64,000 bases of DNA from Favolaschia claudopus. Taxonomy: Eukaryota > Basidiomycota > Agaricomycetes > Agaricales > Mycenaceae. The notes beneath the pieces are model-generated. The model saw only the letters and a list, made by a program, of their open reading frames with translations. It did no database searches and had not been told where the DNA came from. Shown piece by piece: positions 1-10,419 of the stretch. Each line of letters starts with the position of its first letter. Within the stretch, counting starts at the first letter, position 1. The translations under genes were made by a program, and so were the position numbers. The stretch lies in NCBI GenBank assembly GCA_037176885.1, contig JAWWNJ010000116.1:434001-498000 (forward strand), given 5' to 3'.

Positions 1-2828
1 ACCGAGACGCGACGTCCTGCAGCCGCAGATCCACTACCTGCAAGATGGATTGACGCGAGAGTTTATTGAAGACGAGCATGGTGTCGAGCCGGTTGAGGAG
101 TTCGGGCGGGAAGTACTCCGCTGTGAGGTCGAGGACTTGTTGTCGTGCTTCGGTAGTGACGACACCGTCTTCGGTACAGGCTGTCGGGTGGGCGAGGATA
201 TTGCTCCCTGTTGGTTCGAGTTGAGTAATATTGGGTTGATCGGTTTCGTGTCGAAATAGAAGAAAGCGTACCGGGATTGCTCGTCAGACAGATGATAGTA
301 TTCTTGAAGTCCACCTTTCGGCCTTGACTGTCCGTAACGCTACCCTCATCGTCCACCATGAACAGAGAACCCATCACGCACCTTGTGCGCTTTCTCCAAC
401 TCATCCAGCAATATCACAGCTTAACAGCCGGATTCAGTTCCCTCTTCATTGAACCCAACTTTACGAATTCACTCACCATAGGGCTTACGACGAACAGCCT
501 CCGTCAACTGACCGCCCTCTTCAAAGCCGACATATCCCGGTGCCGCGCCAATTAGCCTTGAAATCGTGTGTCGGTCATGGAACTAGAGGAGAGCATACAG
601 TATGAATATAAGAAAGAAACGAAGAAAACGCGAGTCGCAGCCCACCTCGGACATGTTGATATTGATTCTGATACAATGTGTCAATGCCATTGGGAGCAAA
701 CTAAATAGCACTGATTACACTCACAGTCCCCGATGCTCATCGTTGAAGAGGAACCCAGCCAAAGTCTTGCACAACTCCGTCTACAGAAACCGTCAGCATA
801 TGCAAACGTTTGGAATGTATGTATGTAGCAGACACCTACCTTTCCAACGCCAGTAGGCCCGAGCAGTAGGAACGACGCCACAGGCCGATTGGGCGCTTGC
901 AGCCCGCACGAGAGATGCGCACCCGCATCGCTCACAGCAGTGACAGCATGCTCTTGTCCTACAACCCTCCGACGCAGAACGTCTTCCATCTGGGAGATTA
1001 TAACTCATTTCAGCATCTTGTAGAGAGCAGCAGCAAACACATGTACGCACATGCACGAGTCTTCTCCCTCTCCCCCTTCAACAGATTCTGCACCGGAATC
1101 CCCGTAAGCGCGCGCTACGACTCGGGCGATGTCATCCGACGTCACGCGTTCGTGCAGCATCGAGAGCGGGGATTCATCAGCTACACCATCGTTGGATGCG
1201 GATGAAGAGTCGGGGAGGCTGCTTGACCAGATCCGGAATCGTCGAAAACCGCAAGCGACTGGCTTTCTCAAAGTCCCCTTCTCGCTGTGCGACGTCCTAA
1301 CTGGTGTTTTGCTTCCTCGAGCTGTTGCTTCAGCTCCTTGGTGCGTGTGAGTCGGGCGCGTTCTATGTTGTCGTTAGAGACGCATCTTCGCCGCCTCCCC
1401 GCGCTTCCGCTTGATCTCCCCCTCTACAGCCTTCCTCCGCTCCACGCTAAACGTATCCGCCTCCTTCTTCAAACTCTCCAGGCTCAATCTGCAAGGTCAT
1501 AACCGCCCGATCAAGCCTCTCCAGCTCATCCGGCTTCGACTCCTGCGCCAGCCGCAACGACGACGCGGGCCTCGTCCACCAGGTCGATCGCCTTCTCCGG
1601 AAGAAATCGGTCAGAGATATACCGCGCGCTGTAGACCGCCGCGGTGACGAGGCTGGCGTCGGAGATCTCTACCCCGTGGTGCACTTCGTATCGAGGCTTC
1701 AGACCACGGAGAATGGAGATCGTCGATTTGACGGTGGGTTCTTCGATTTGGACGGGTTGGAAGCGGCGTTCGAGTGCAGCGTCTTTGCCGATTGTTTTGC
1801 GATATTCGTCCGCTGGGTCCAAGGTTTAGAATGTCGACTATTTCATCGAGAAGGAACTCACGCGTGGTGGCGCCGACGAGCTGCAGCCCTCGCGCCAATG
1901 CAGGCTTGATCATTTGCCCGCCATCGATGCTGCCTTCGGTTTTGCCTAGGTTGAAGAGTGTGTCTGGAAGCAAGTTAGAGGAAGGTTAGCTCGAAGAAGT
2001 GAAGTGACTACGCACGGATTTCGTCGATGAAGCAGATGACGTTTCCAGCCTCTGCCTCGATATCCTGAATGAGGCTGCGGTATTTTTCTTCGAATTGGCC
2101 GCGGATGCCCGACCCCGCCATGATGCCTGCGAGGTCGATTGCGAGGACGCGTTTGTTTTGGAGGGACTGAAAAGAGGCACAGTGATTGATACGAGGTATG
2201 AGCTGACCTCTGGCACCTCCTTATCCACGATTCTACTAGCTAGACCTTCGAGAATGGCGGTCTTGCCGACACCAGGAGGACCAATCAGCTGTTTGTTGGG
2301 GTCATTCAGTGCTCAGACAGATACATGTCGACTTACAACTGGGTTAGATTTCGTTCGACGAGATAGAACTGGGATATTGTAAGTGAATGCCGCGTCTCAA
2401 GCATTGCACGTACTTTGTATTGTTCGTCGAATTTCTATCGAATTATAGTGAGTGTACCTGACTTTAAATACAGAGAACCAGCTCACCCTCATCTCTACCA
2501 ATGGTAGGATCGAGTTTCCCATTGCGAGCCATTTCGGTCAAGTCGACACTCTTCAGCAAGGTGAGCAAAATCAGGTCCCTACCCTAATGTTACTACCTAC
2601 ATATTCTTTGAGAGCGTCGCCTTTGCCATGCTGTGGCTCGAATTTGAACGAGAACGGAGAGTTGCCGGAAGGGGGCGGTTGTGAATAGAATCGCTTCGAT
2701 CCAGGAAGTAAGTTTGGGCGAGAAACTGCCAACGCGACTCCGAGCTGTAAAATTTTTGAGGTCGGCCGCGGCCGGCCAAGAAGAATACCGCCACGTGTCG
2801 GAATGCGTGGAAAACGAAGACCAGACAT
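1..2828 (-). CDS. HSP78: HSP78, mitochondrial ClpB-type AAA+ disaggregase (partial, several frame breaks)
   Basis: Hsp78 is the matrix Hsp100 ATPase that, with mtHsp70, resolves aggregated proteins. Read from 2828 leftward: a basic presequence-like start with RFYSQPPPS near 2690; the linker [22 protein letters not shown]1 Walker [10 protein letters not shown] near 2270; NBD1 Walker B region VICFIDEIR near 2030; the stretch [19 protein letters not shown] near 1770; the middle domain; NBD2 Walker [11 protein letters not shown] near 850; [19 protein letters not shown] near 530; Walker [13 protein letters not shown] near 400; and [10 protein letters not shown] near 100. The C-terminus lies beyond base 1. 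About ten introns of about 50 bp interrupt it; one (1813-1861) fits GT..AG and phase exactly. Frame is lost by one base at about 1106, 1217, 1491 and 1568, and by a compensated pair at 904/923, each in a short homopolymer, while the encoded residues stay family-like on both sides. The segment between EKAHK and [10 protein letters not shown] (about 345-385) does not read. This is either recent pseudogenisation or assembly error. Confidence 0.9.
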
Positions 2829-3811
2829 AGAGAAAAGTAACCAGAATATAGCCCGAACTTCTTGTAAGCCTTTTAAGTATATCCCAACAGAGATTGTCGA
2901 AGTTTGGAGAAAAGTCGAGAATCAATAGACAGATGGCATCAGGATATCACTGATCTGAAATCACCGGGACGGGGTTACCCGACTGCTACTTAGTTGCCGT
3001 GAATTTGCAGAAGTCCGAACCCGCTGGGCGGGAGACTCGGATTCTCTCTGAGAAACCGCGTAGAATTATCCGCCAATCAACTGATTCCGCGCATGCCCGA
3101 ACCTTTCCTTCATCAAGGACGACTTCGGACTCGGAGACGAGGCGGTGTCGGAGATATTCTTCTAGTACCGTCTTGTCAACCTCCTGGTTCGCGTCTGTAC
3201 GTGTTTGTTTGTCGATTGGCTCAAATCTTCTTTTCCACTACTACCGCCTGCTTCCTGTAATGGTATTTCTCAAGTTCTAATAATCGTTGTTCGAACGTTC
3301 TTGAAGAGTCTGTTCAAGTAAAAGTTTGTCTACCTTCAAGTTTCGTTTGGGTTGGAACACAGCCGCGCTCAACGGCTACTTGAGTCTACCTGCCTCATTT
3401 TGTGGCTCAGCTACTACGTGTTGTATATGTTGTCGACGCCCAGTCGCGCCCCTACAGCGCTGTATTTCTCCTCTTCGGTCGGACTCGGTTGCACTTTGGT
3501 TGCACTTCGGGGTGGTTCCAAATAATTTTCTTGAAAGTAGCCCAACAAGTTTGAACCAAGGCAAATTCTTTGTTCAGAGACAGTGACTGCAATGAGCTTG
3601 AGGAGACCGCAGTGAATAAAGTCCGGCGGCCGCCTCCCCGATCCTCGACTTGGAATTCAATGCTAAGCGGCCGCGCTCTCCCATCTTTCTCTCTTGGTTT
3701 TTCTCTCGCATCAATTCTACCCAAGATTCTACACGAGTTCTCAGAGAGAATTGTTCCCAACGGGCTCAGTCTTCTCTGAATTTGTCAAAGATGTAAACAA
3801 ACTTTGTTTAG
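2829..3811. other. Intergenic, no gene seen
   Basis: This lies between the HSP78 start and the aldolase stop, so it should hold the HSP78 promoter and the aldolase 3' region. Open frames on both strands lack recognisable motifs. Two GC-rich NotI-like patches occur near 3627 and 3669. No repeats were recognised. Confidence 0.5.
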
Positions 3812-4764
3812 TTAGTAAGAGCCCGCTACCGCTTCCGCACTCTCCATGATCGCTGTACCGGAAGAACTGTCCAGAAATGTGAGCACAATTTCACCTATAG
3901 AATGAAAGCACCCTACGTTCCGATTCTCTCTGCTCCAGAAACGAACATCTCCACGCATTTCTCGAAACTCCTGATACCGGCGGACGCCTTGACTTTCACA
4001 TATGGCTTGTAGGCTACGGATTTCCGCATCAGGAGAACGTCCGCTGCGGTTGCACCACCACCGGAAAAGCCGGTGCAGGTCTTCACGAAGGCAGCACCTG
4101 CCTCGGCCGCTATGAATGATGCGGCAATCTTCTCCTCGTCTGTGAGGAAGACGGTTTCCAGGATGACTTTGACTGGGGTCCCGGCGGCGGAGACAACGGC
4201 TTGGATATCGGAAAAGACAAGCTCGTAGTTACCCGCTTTGAGAGCCCCGATATTGACTACCATGTCAATCTCGTGGGCGCCATTTTGGACCGCGTCCTTG
4301 GCCTCGCTAGAGTTGGGTCGTCAGTTGAGTTGATTGGTGGTGGCGGAGAAACAACACCGACAATGCCTTGGCAGCGGAGGTACCAGCGCCGAGAGGAAAC
4401 CCGATAACGGCGCATGTCAACACACCACTAGCTTGAAGACGACGAGAAACGTGTTGCACATTGGCGCCGTTGACGCAGCATGACTGGTATAGACAGGTGT
4501 TTGAGCTCAACAATGATTATGTAGCTGCGATGACTGTTATACTTTGAATTTATATCGGATTGCTTGATCACAGAGGAGATCGATTTGCACAGCGGTTGCG
4601 TCGGGTTTCAACAGCGTGTGGTCGATCGCGAGCGCGAAAGTTGGGTCGGTTGGTGCGGCGATCGATGAAAATTCGCTGGTGGGAACGACGAGAGATGTGT
4701 CCGCGAGTACCTCCGCCACCTTGGCATAAACGAGGGTAATCCAGCGATCATTTGACAGGGACAT
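3812..4764 (-). CDS. deoC: Deoxyribose-phosphate aldolase (DERA)
   Basis: DERA cleaves 2-deoxyribose-5-phosphate to glyceraldehyde-3-phosphate and acetaldehyde in cytosolic deoxynucleoside catabolism. Exon 1 (4764 to about 4551) has the family start region [20 protein letters not shown]. Exon 2 begins [12 protein letters not shown] and includes [10 protein letters not shown]. Exon 3 carries [29 protein letters not shown], the [12 protein letters not shown] phosphate-binding loop (about 4048-4086) and [11 protein letters not shown], whose lysine matches the family Schiff-base residue. The last exon (3812-3866) follows a 50-bp intron (3867-3916) and ends ...AVAGSY with TAA. All four exons read without frame breaks, unlike neighbouring HSP78, and length is normal for a fungal DERA. 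The donor of the intron near 4370 is uncertain (a GTCGGT donor restores phase). Confidence 0.93.
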
Positions 4765-4927
4765 AATTCTCCGCAGAGTCCTGCCAGGCTTGAGTGATGG
4801 TTCCGGGGAAGGTGGGGGTTACTGTCTTACGCGTTCCAGGAAAGGAAATTTGTCACGTGCTGCGTTTGGCACCGTAAGCTGTGGACTCGAATCAGTAACA
4901 TTGTAGTCTCTCTAGACAGACGCTTTA

Positions 4928-5208
4928 CAGCTGTTTTACGGATTTTGTCCGGTTTTTGATCGAATGGGGCATTTCGTTTCTTGTTTACACCTGTATGCCT
5001 CTGAGTCGCCGTATGGCTCCACTCTGACCTCAGATTGGGGCCTGGGCTATTTCCAGCATTTTGCTCCACCAGTGAATGCAGTGGGGCTGCGGTAGAGCGG
5101 TTGAACTGCCTCCGGCTCCTCGGCGAGGGTATGCACAAGCAATCACAGGTAAACAACTTTGAAGAACCCCACTCCATCAAAAACCGGACAAAAACCGTAA
5201 AACAGCTG
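4928..5208. mobile_element. MITE with CAGCTGT termini, TA target duplication
   Basis: A 281-bp element is bounded by inverted termini of about 32 bp that start CAGCTGTTTTACGG and differ at one position. It is flanked on both sides by TA (4926-4927 and 5209-5210), as expected for Tc1/mariner-type insertion. No coding capacity for a transposase. A second element with the same CAGCTGTT start lies at 55624-56104. Confidence 0.85.
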
Positions 5209-5210
5209 TA

Positions 5211-5654
5211 TTGATACCTCGTAGTAACATTGTGGTAGTGGTCCGTTTTGGTTATGTCGTCCTCCCTTAAAGCTCAGCGCTCAGGGACTATCGCTCGAGC
5301 CTCCTCTGTGGCGCAGCTGTCGTTGCGCCTTTTTTTTACCTCGTGCGTTTTGATGCGGAGCTCCGAGCTCTTTTCCTTATGCACCATTCTTATTCTTGAT
5401 ACAATAATCGGGATGCATTGCATTCCCAAAATTTGATTAAGTATGGACTTCTTAACGCAATCTCATTGACAAATTCCCAATAAATCTGGCAATACTTCAA
5501 CTACACTCGAGGTTTTTTTTGCCTCCGTTGCTACTCAGATATGTAGCTTAGAACTATGTCATTTATTTAAAAACTAAGCCACAAGGAACACAAACGCAGA
5601 CTTCAGTACACAATATCGTACATAGCTACTTATACAAGATCATCGAACAATCAT
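5211..5654. other. Intergenic, no gene seen
   Basis: AT-rich spacer between the MITE and the P450 stop codon. It would include the P450 3' untranslated region. Nothing else recognised. Confidence 0.4.
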
Positions 5655-8513
5655 TCAATACGTCGCCTCCTTAGCCTTAATCCACATCCCGTCCTAAAAG
5701 GAATCAGCAGGGAAACTCACCTCAAGACAACCTTACTCACCGAAGTATACATCGTCAAATGAAACTTCGGCTTAAACTTATCAATACCCTTGCGCCCAGG
5801 CGCAGACGCCCACTCCTTCGGCGGACGCGCGTCAGGCATGAACGCATCCTCGTCGATTGAAAATGATTCAAATGATTGAAGGAGGCGGATGAGCATGAAG
5901 GACATTTCATTATAGGCGAACTGACGGGATTGAATTAGCATCTGTAATGATCATTGAATCGAAAGCGTGTCCTTCACCTGTTGTCCCAAACAGATTCTCG
6001 GGCCTGCGTTGAATCTACATACAAGCGCAATTCAGCCTCGACGGTTATGAAGAGAAAGAGGGACCGAAACTGACGGCAAAAACTGGAACGGATTCGGAAG
6101 CAAGTATTTCTTCACTCGTTCATCCAAGAACCGATCGGGGGAGAATTCCTCCGCTACAAAGAATCAAACATCATCGATCATCAGCAATCCCCCAGCCTCA
6201 ACGCCACGTCAGTTTATAACAGACAACTACACACCATCGGGTCCCCAAAGATCTTTCCGACGATGCATCAGGATGGACGCCCAAGGTACTCTGCGTGCAA
6301 CACACGAGTTAGTAAGTATGACGACGATATGAATGGCAAGAAAGAAAGCTGACTTTGCGCCACCGGGGATGTAGATCGGTCGCGGGTCATTCGGGTCGGG
6401 AGAAGGCCACGTCGTTGTGTTGATACATTCTCTGAAAAAGTCATCAATCAGTAAAAGCGGGTTCCAATTCAGAAAGAACAGCTCACTTGACGTTAAAGGG
6501 CCTACACCAACCTTCGTCAATATCGATAGCAATGCGTGATTTAATAAGCGACTTACACGGAAGGATACAACCTCAACGTTTCTGAACCGCATTCAAGACT
6601 CATCAAAGCAACGCACACAAGACACACCATTGATCACGGCTCTCAGATACTTCATGTCCTTGATACTGTCGTACGTCGGCCGTGCGGTCGGCCCAACGTG
6701 GGTGAGAACCTCTTCTCTCAAACGCGCGCAGACGTTGGGGTACATCGAGAGGCTGAGGAGATTGACAGATGAAATTGAGTTAGCGTTCGGCGGGATAGGG
6801 AGGGATAAGGGCGCCAGACGTACAAATACACGACCATGGTGAGGATGTGCATGGTGGTGTCTCTTCCCGCTGATTATAACCGAGGTCAGCAGCAATGTCA
6901 TTGAGAGGAAGGCGTTATACCCAGCAAGATATTCAGTCTATGATCTGGTCAGAATGATACCGAGAATCGAGATAGCAAGACGTACGTTTCATCTTTCAGA
7001 ATCTTCGGGTCTACAATCCAATTCAATCAGCAAAACAAATCAAATTGTCCAAAAGACACCACACACCCGAAGTCGAATTCAACAACTCATCCAACAGCGT
7101 CTCCGCCTCAACCTCTCCCTTCCCCACGCCCTTCTCCCCCACCAATCTCTCCCCAACCCCCCTCTTCTCAATCGCCGCCCTAATAATCGGATCCAAAAAC
7201 CTACTCACAACCTCCATCGGCGCCCGCGACTTATCGCCCCACATCTCCCACAAAGGCCATATCACCCCCACATACTCGCGCTCCGCAATCACCTGCATCG
7301 CGTCGTTGAACGCCTTGACGAAGTGGTTCGTGGACTCCGCGTGCGCGGAGCTCGACTGCGGTGGGGGGAAGGCGACGTTGTGCGCGTAGGGGATGTTGGC
7401 TTTGAGGCTGTCGACGCAGGTGCCGAAGAGGAATTCCGTGGCGGAGTCCATTGTGAAGCGCGCGATGAGGTCCTGCGACATCGGTTTTGACCCAATGAGA
7501 ATTCAGAGTTTCTGAGGGTGGATGATTGAGCAACGCACCTGGAAATCGACAGAGTAGCCGCTACGTGTGCGGGCTTTCAATACGTCGATGACTTGTTCGC
7601 TGTGAGCATCGAAGATATCGAAATGGCTGATTTTGTCGCGGCTGAAGAAGGGCTACACGGAAGGCAGTGTCAGGGAGGCGGGGGCGATAGAACTGACCAC
7701 GTACCCGAGTCATATCACGGTGAAATTTCCACATATCGCCTGTGCAAGACGATGAGGAGACAAGATAATGCTAGCTACCGAAACGCGTTTACCGTCGGAA
7801 TTAAAGACGCCACTCTGGAACGCATGCGCATGAGTAGAAAATCTTCAAGAAGGAAAATGACACATACTCCAAGAACACTGTTCATCCCAAATTGGAACCG
7901 TTCGCCTGAAGAGAAAAGAATATAATGAGCTACGATAGGACATGGCGAAAACCGCAAACCTTTGACAAAATTATTGAAGTCCGTCGCAAGCATCAGCTTA
8001 AGATGTTCAGGACAAACCTGCAATACCGACTGAGGAATGGCTCAAAGCATCATGTCCACTTCACGCACCGTCATAATCGAATCAATCCACAACACCCGCA
8101 TATTGAAGATCGGCCCCAACTCCTCGATAGCCTCATTCAAGCCGTCACCTATACCTTCCTATCAACACAGAACAAGAATATAAAGAAAACTCACCAGGAT
8201 ACCCATGAACCCGATTATGCAGCATTATTTTCATCCACCCCAAATTCCCGAACCCCATCCCACTAATCCTCGGCGCGAGCCGCGCACCCATCGCCTCCGC
8301 CTCGCGGCGCTGCCGCGCATCCCTCTTCACCACCCGATACGTCACATACAGAGGCAGACTCGCAGTTGCCACCAGAACGGTCGCCCAAATCGGAATTTGG
8401 ATGTCGAAGCGTCTGGAGAGGTAATGCACGCCAACGCCGAAGGCGATGGGCTTGCTGAAGACGTTGATGAGGAGCCGGGCAAAGAATTTGACGCCGGGGC
8501 TGAGAGACAGCAT
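5655..8513 (-). CDS. Cytochrome P450, CYP63-like monooxygenase
   Basis: A membrane-anchored heme monooxygenase; CYP63 enzymes of wood- and litter-decay fungi oxidise alkanes, fatty acids and aromatic xenobiotics, but the substrate here is unknown. The start at 8513 ([15 protein letters not shown]) gives two hydrophobic N-terminal segments (about residues 10-25 and 40-58) and a [19 protein letters not shown] stop-transfer region. Then follow [19 protein letters not shown] (about 7481-7430), the I-helix AGRDTT formed across an intron (about 6860-6930), the K-helix [10 protein letters not shown] formed across an intron (about 6540-6630, ExxR intact), the heme loop [10 protein letters not shown] (about 5975-6010), and the end [19 protein letters not shown] with TGA at 5655-5657. 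About a dozen short introns. All key motifs are intact and spliced phases fit, so the gene looks functional. Confidence 0.9.
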
Positions 8514-9824
8514 TTTGGCTGTCGTGGTAGATTGTGTGGGTGCACTATGATGACGGCGAGTTGAGCTTGAGAACAAAGCGTCTTATACTTGACATCCGGT
8601 AGCACGGCAATCGCGGGTGGACGGATGATTGTTTTTCCGTCAGAACCATGTCATCAGCAACTCAATCAGGCGGCCCGTGCGGCGCAGAGTAAATTCGAGA
8701 ACGTTCATTGGTGCGGAAGCAATATTCGAGGAAACCCATGAGCAGGTGTCGAAGAACAAAGTAAAAGAAGACAAAGAAGAGGAAGAGAGGAAAGCTGAGA
8801 CTCTAAAGATACATCGACTACTGAGTCTCGATAGGCACATGTCGTGAAAGAATTGTGAGTCAGTCTGCGACGAGGGACGAAATTCAGACCGGTGGCCGAT
8901 GGTGATCTTTGGGGGGAACCAAGAAGACGGGAGAATGAATACCCTACATAAGGGTCGGCATCGCTGTTGGCCTCGCCCAGTGTATGTCGCGTTCCAAGAG
9001 GCAAAGGAGGCAAAGACGTCAGCGGTCGTCGTCCGCCCAGCACCGGCACTCTCTTTTGCTCCCCGCAAGACGGGTATGTACTCCCTTCCCTCCTCCACGA
9101 CCAGGCTCGCCAGCAACCTGACAATGACAACTTTGACACCGCAATCCCACCTTCCCACCGAAGGCTCCGCCAAAGTGTCTCTCCGAATTCGCCAAATCCT
9201 CATTCTTGGCGTCGGAGCGGGGAGTCGGTCTAGCAGCGGAGAGTCAGAGACGTGTCGAGCGGCGGGATGTCTGGAGGATGCGGCACCACTGGCAGCGGCA
9301 GCTGACAAAAACGAAGATTCGGAGGTGCCCACCTCGATCGTCAATGCCACATTCTCTGTACCTCGCCGACCCATCTACATGCAGGCGGCGGCTTCCACGT
9401 GTACACGGCGTATCCTCTCGGCCCCTTCCCCTCTCCCCCGTCCCGTCACACCGCGCCCAGTCGACAGCCACACCGTATCTCCTAACCACATCGGGCCTCC
9501 TTCCCTGCATGCGAGACGGCCCATCTCCTCGCAGCACCTGGCCTCGCGTATAATGGCCTTGTCCATGGAGGGGGAGACGAAGAAGAGGAGAGAACAGGGT
9601 AGGGGTGGAGAGACGAACGGCGATCGATTACCCCTTCGCTATTCGACGCGCGCCTGCCTTACAGTTGCGACACTCGACACTCGGATCTCCACTGTCTCGA
9701 GGTCTCTACAACATCGCTGCGTTGCCTTCATGTCCTCTCCTCCCTACACCAGACCTTCAAAGCATAATCGTCATGCGAAACGCGTCGGGGATTCCGATGC
9801 AGCGTGCGGTCCAGCAAGCAAGCA
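8514..9824. other. GC-rich region with overlapping long frames on both strands, no family
   Basis: Open frames at 8640-9374 (minus, 244 codons) and 8899-9870 (plus, 323 codons) overlap almost completely, are rich in R, S, P and A, and match nothing I recognise, so neither is called a gene. The stretch about 9320-9640 resembles about 17180-17520 (shared pieces include CGCGCCCA.TCGACAG and GTGGCCTTGTCC near 17450). That suggests a diverged dispersed repeat rather than a unique gene. Confidence 0.4.
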
Positions 9825-9958
9825 TTTTGTTCATTGCTTCGTTCGTTTCGGGAATGGGACAGCAACATAGATGTGGGTGTGGGGAACACACAGCGGCGAT
9901 GAGCCTTCGCCGCTGGCGCCCAGGTCGTGGGGTGATGGGATGCGCGAGGATGAACCCA
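9825..9958 (+). repeat. 134-bp GC-rich dispersed repeat, copy 1
   Basis: Almost identical to 10219-10352, exactly 394 bp downstream, with very few differences (for example TTCGCC versus TTTGCC). A more diverged inverted relative occurs at about 15367-15494. No coding signal. Confidence 0.9.
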
Positions 9959-10022
9959 TTGCCCACTCTGTGGCTGCCTCTGAGAATGTTTTGAAGTTAA
10001 CGAATAATCAGGAAAATTTAAA

Positions 10023-10218
10023 AATGAAGGGCAGGGCGGGCGGGAGAAGCAAAAGTGTCGTGAATGATGAGCTCTAGCGAGGTGAGAGAGGGTGAACGGG
10101 AAGTCGATGGTGATGGTAGAAAAAGAGGAGAAGCTCGGATTAGGTCACATCAGATCGGCCCCTCTCTGCCGCATCACAAAACGGCACACTGTCTTCCCAG
10201 GCTCAGACAGTGTTTCCT
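10023..10218 (+). repeat. 196-bp dispersed repeat, copy 1
   Basis: Identical in length to 15829-16024 and differing at one noticed base (GTGTCGTG versus GTGTTGTG). It directly abuts the second copy of the 134-bp repeat. The near identity of copies 5.8 kb apart implies a recent duplication. A diverged inverted relative lies near 15500-15705. Confidence 0.9.
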
Positions 10219-10352
10219 TTTTGTTCATTGCTTCGTTCGTTTCGGGAATGGGACAGCAACATAGATGTGGGTGTGGGGAACACACAGCGGCGATGAGCCT
10301 TTGCCGCTGGCGCCCAGGTCGTGGGGTGATGGGATGCGCGAGGATGAACCCA
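10219..10352 (+). repeat. 134-bp GC-rich dispersed repeat, copy 2
   Basis: Second copy of 9825-9958. The sequence running on to about 10412 (ending AGAAGGCGGCT) is matched in inverted orientation by 15298-15367. Confidence 0.9.
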
Positions 10353-10419
10353 AAAAGAGACGCCCAGACGAGGGGATCCCACAGGCCCACGGCTAACCCA
10401 AAACAGAAGGCGGCTTTGA

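Noticed and set aside
8640..9870. Two long overlapping frames on opposite strands as genes
   Set aside because: They overlap almost fully, have biased low-information composition and no domain; part of the sequence is a dispersed repeat.
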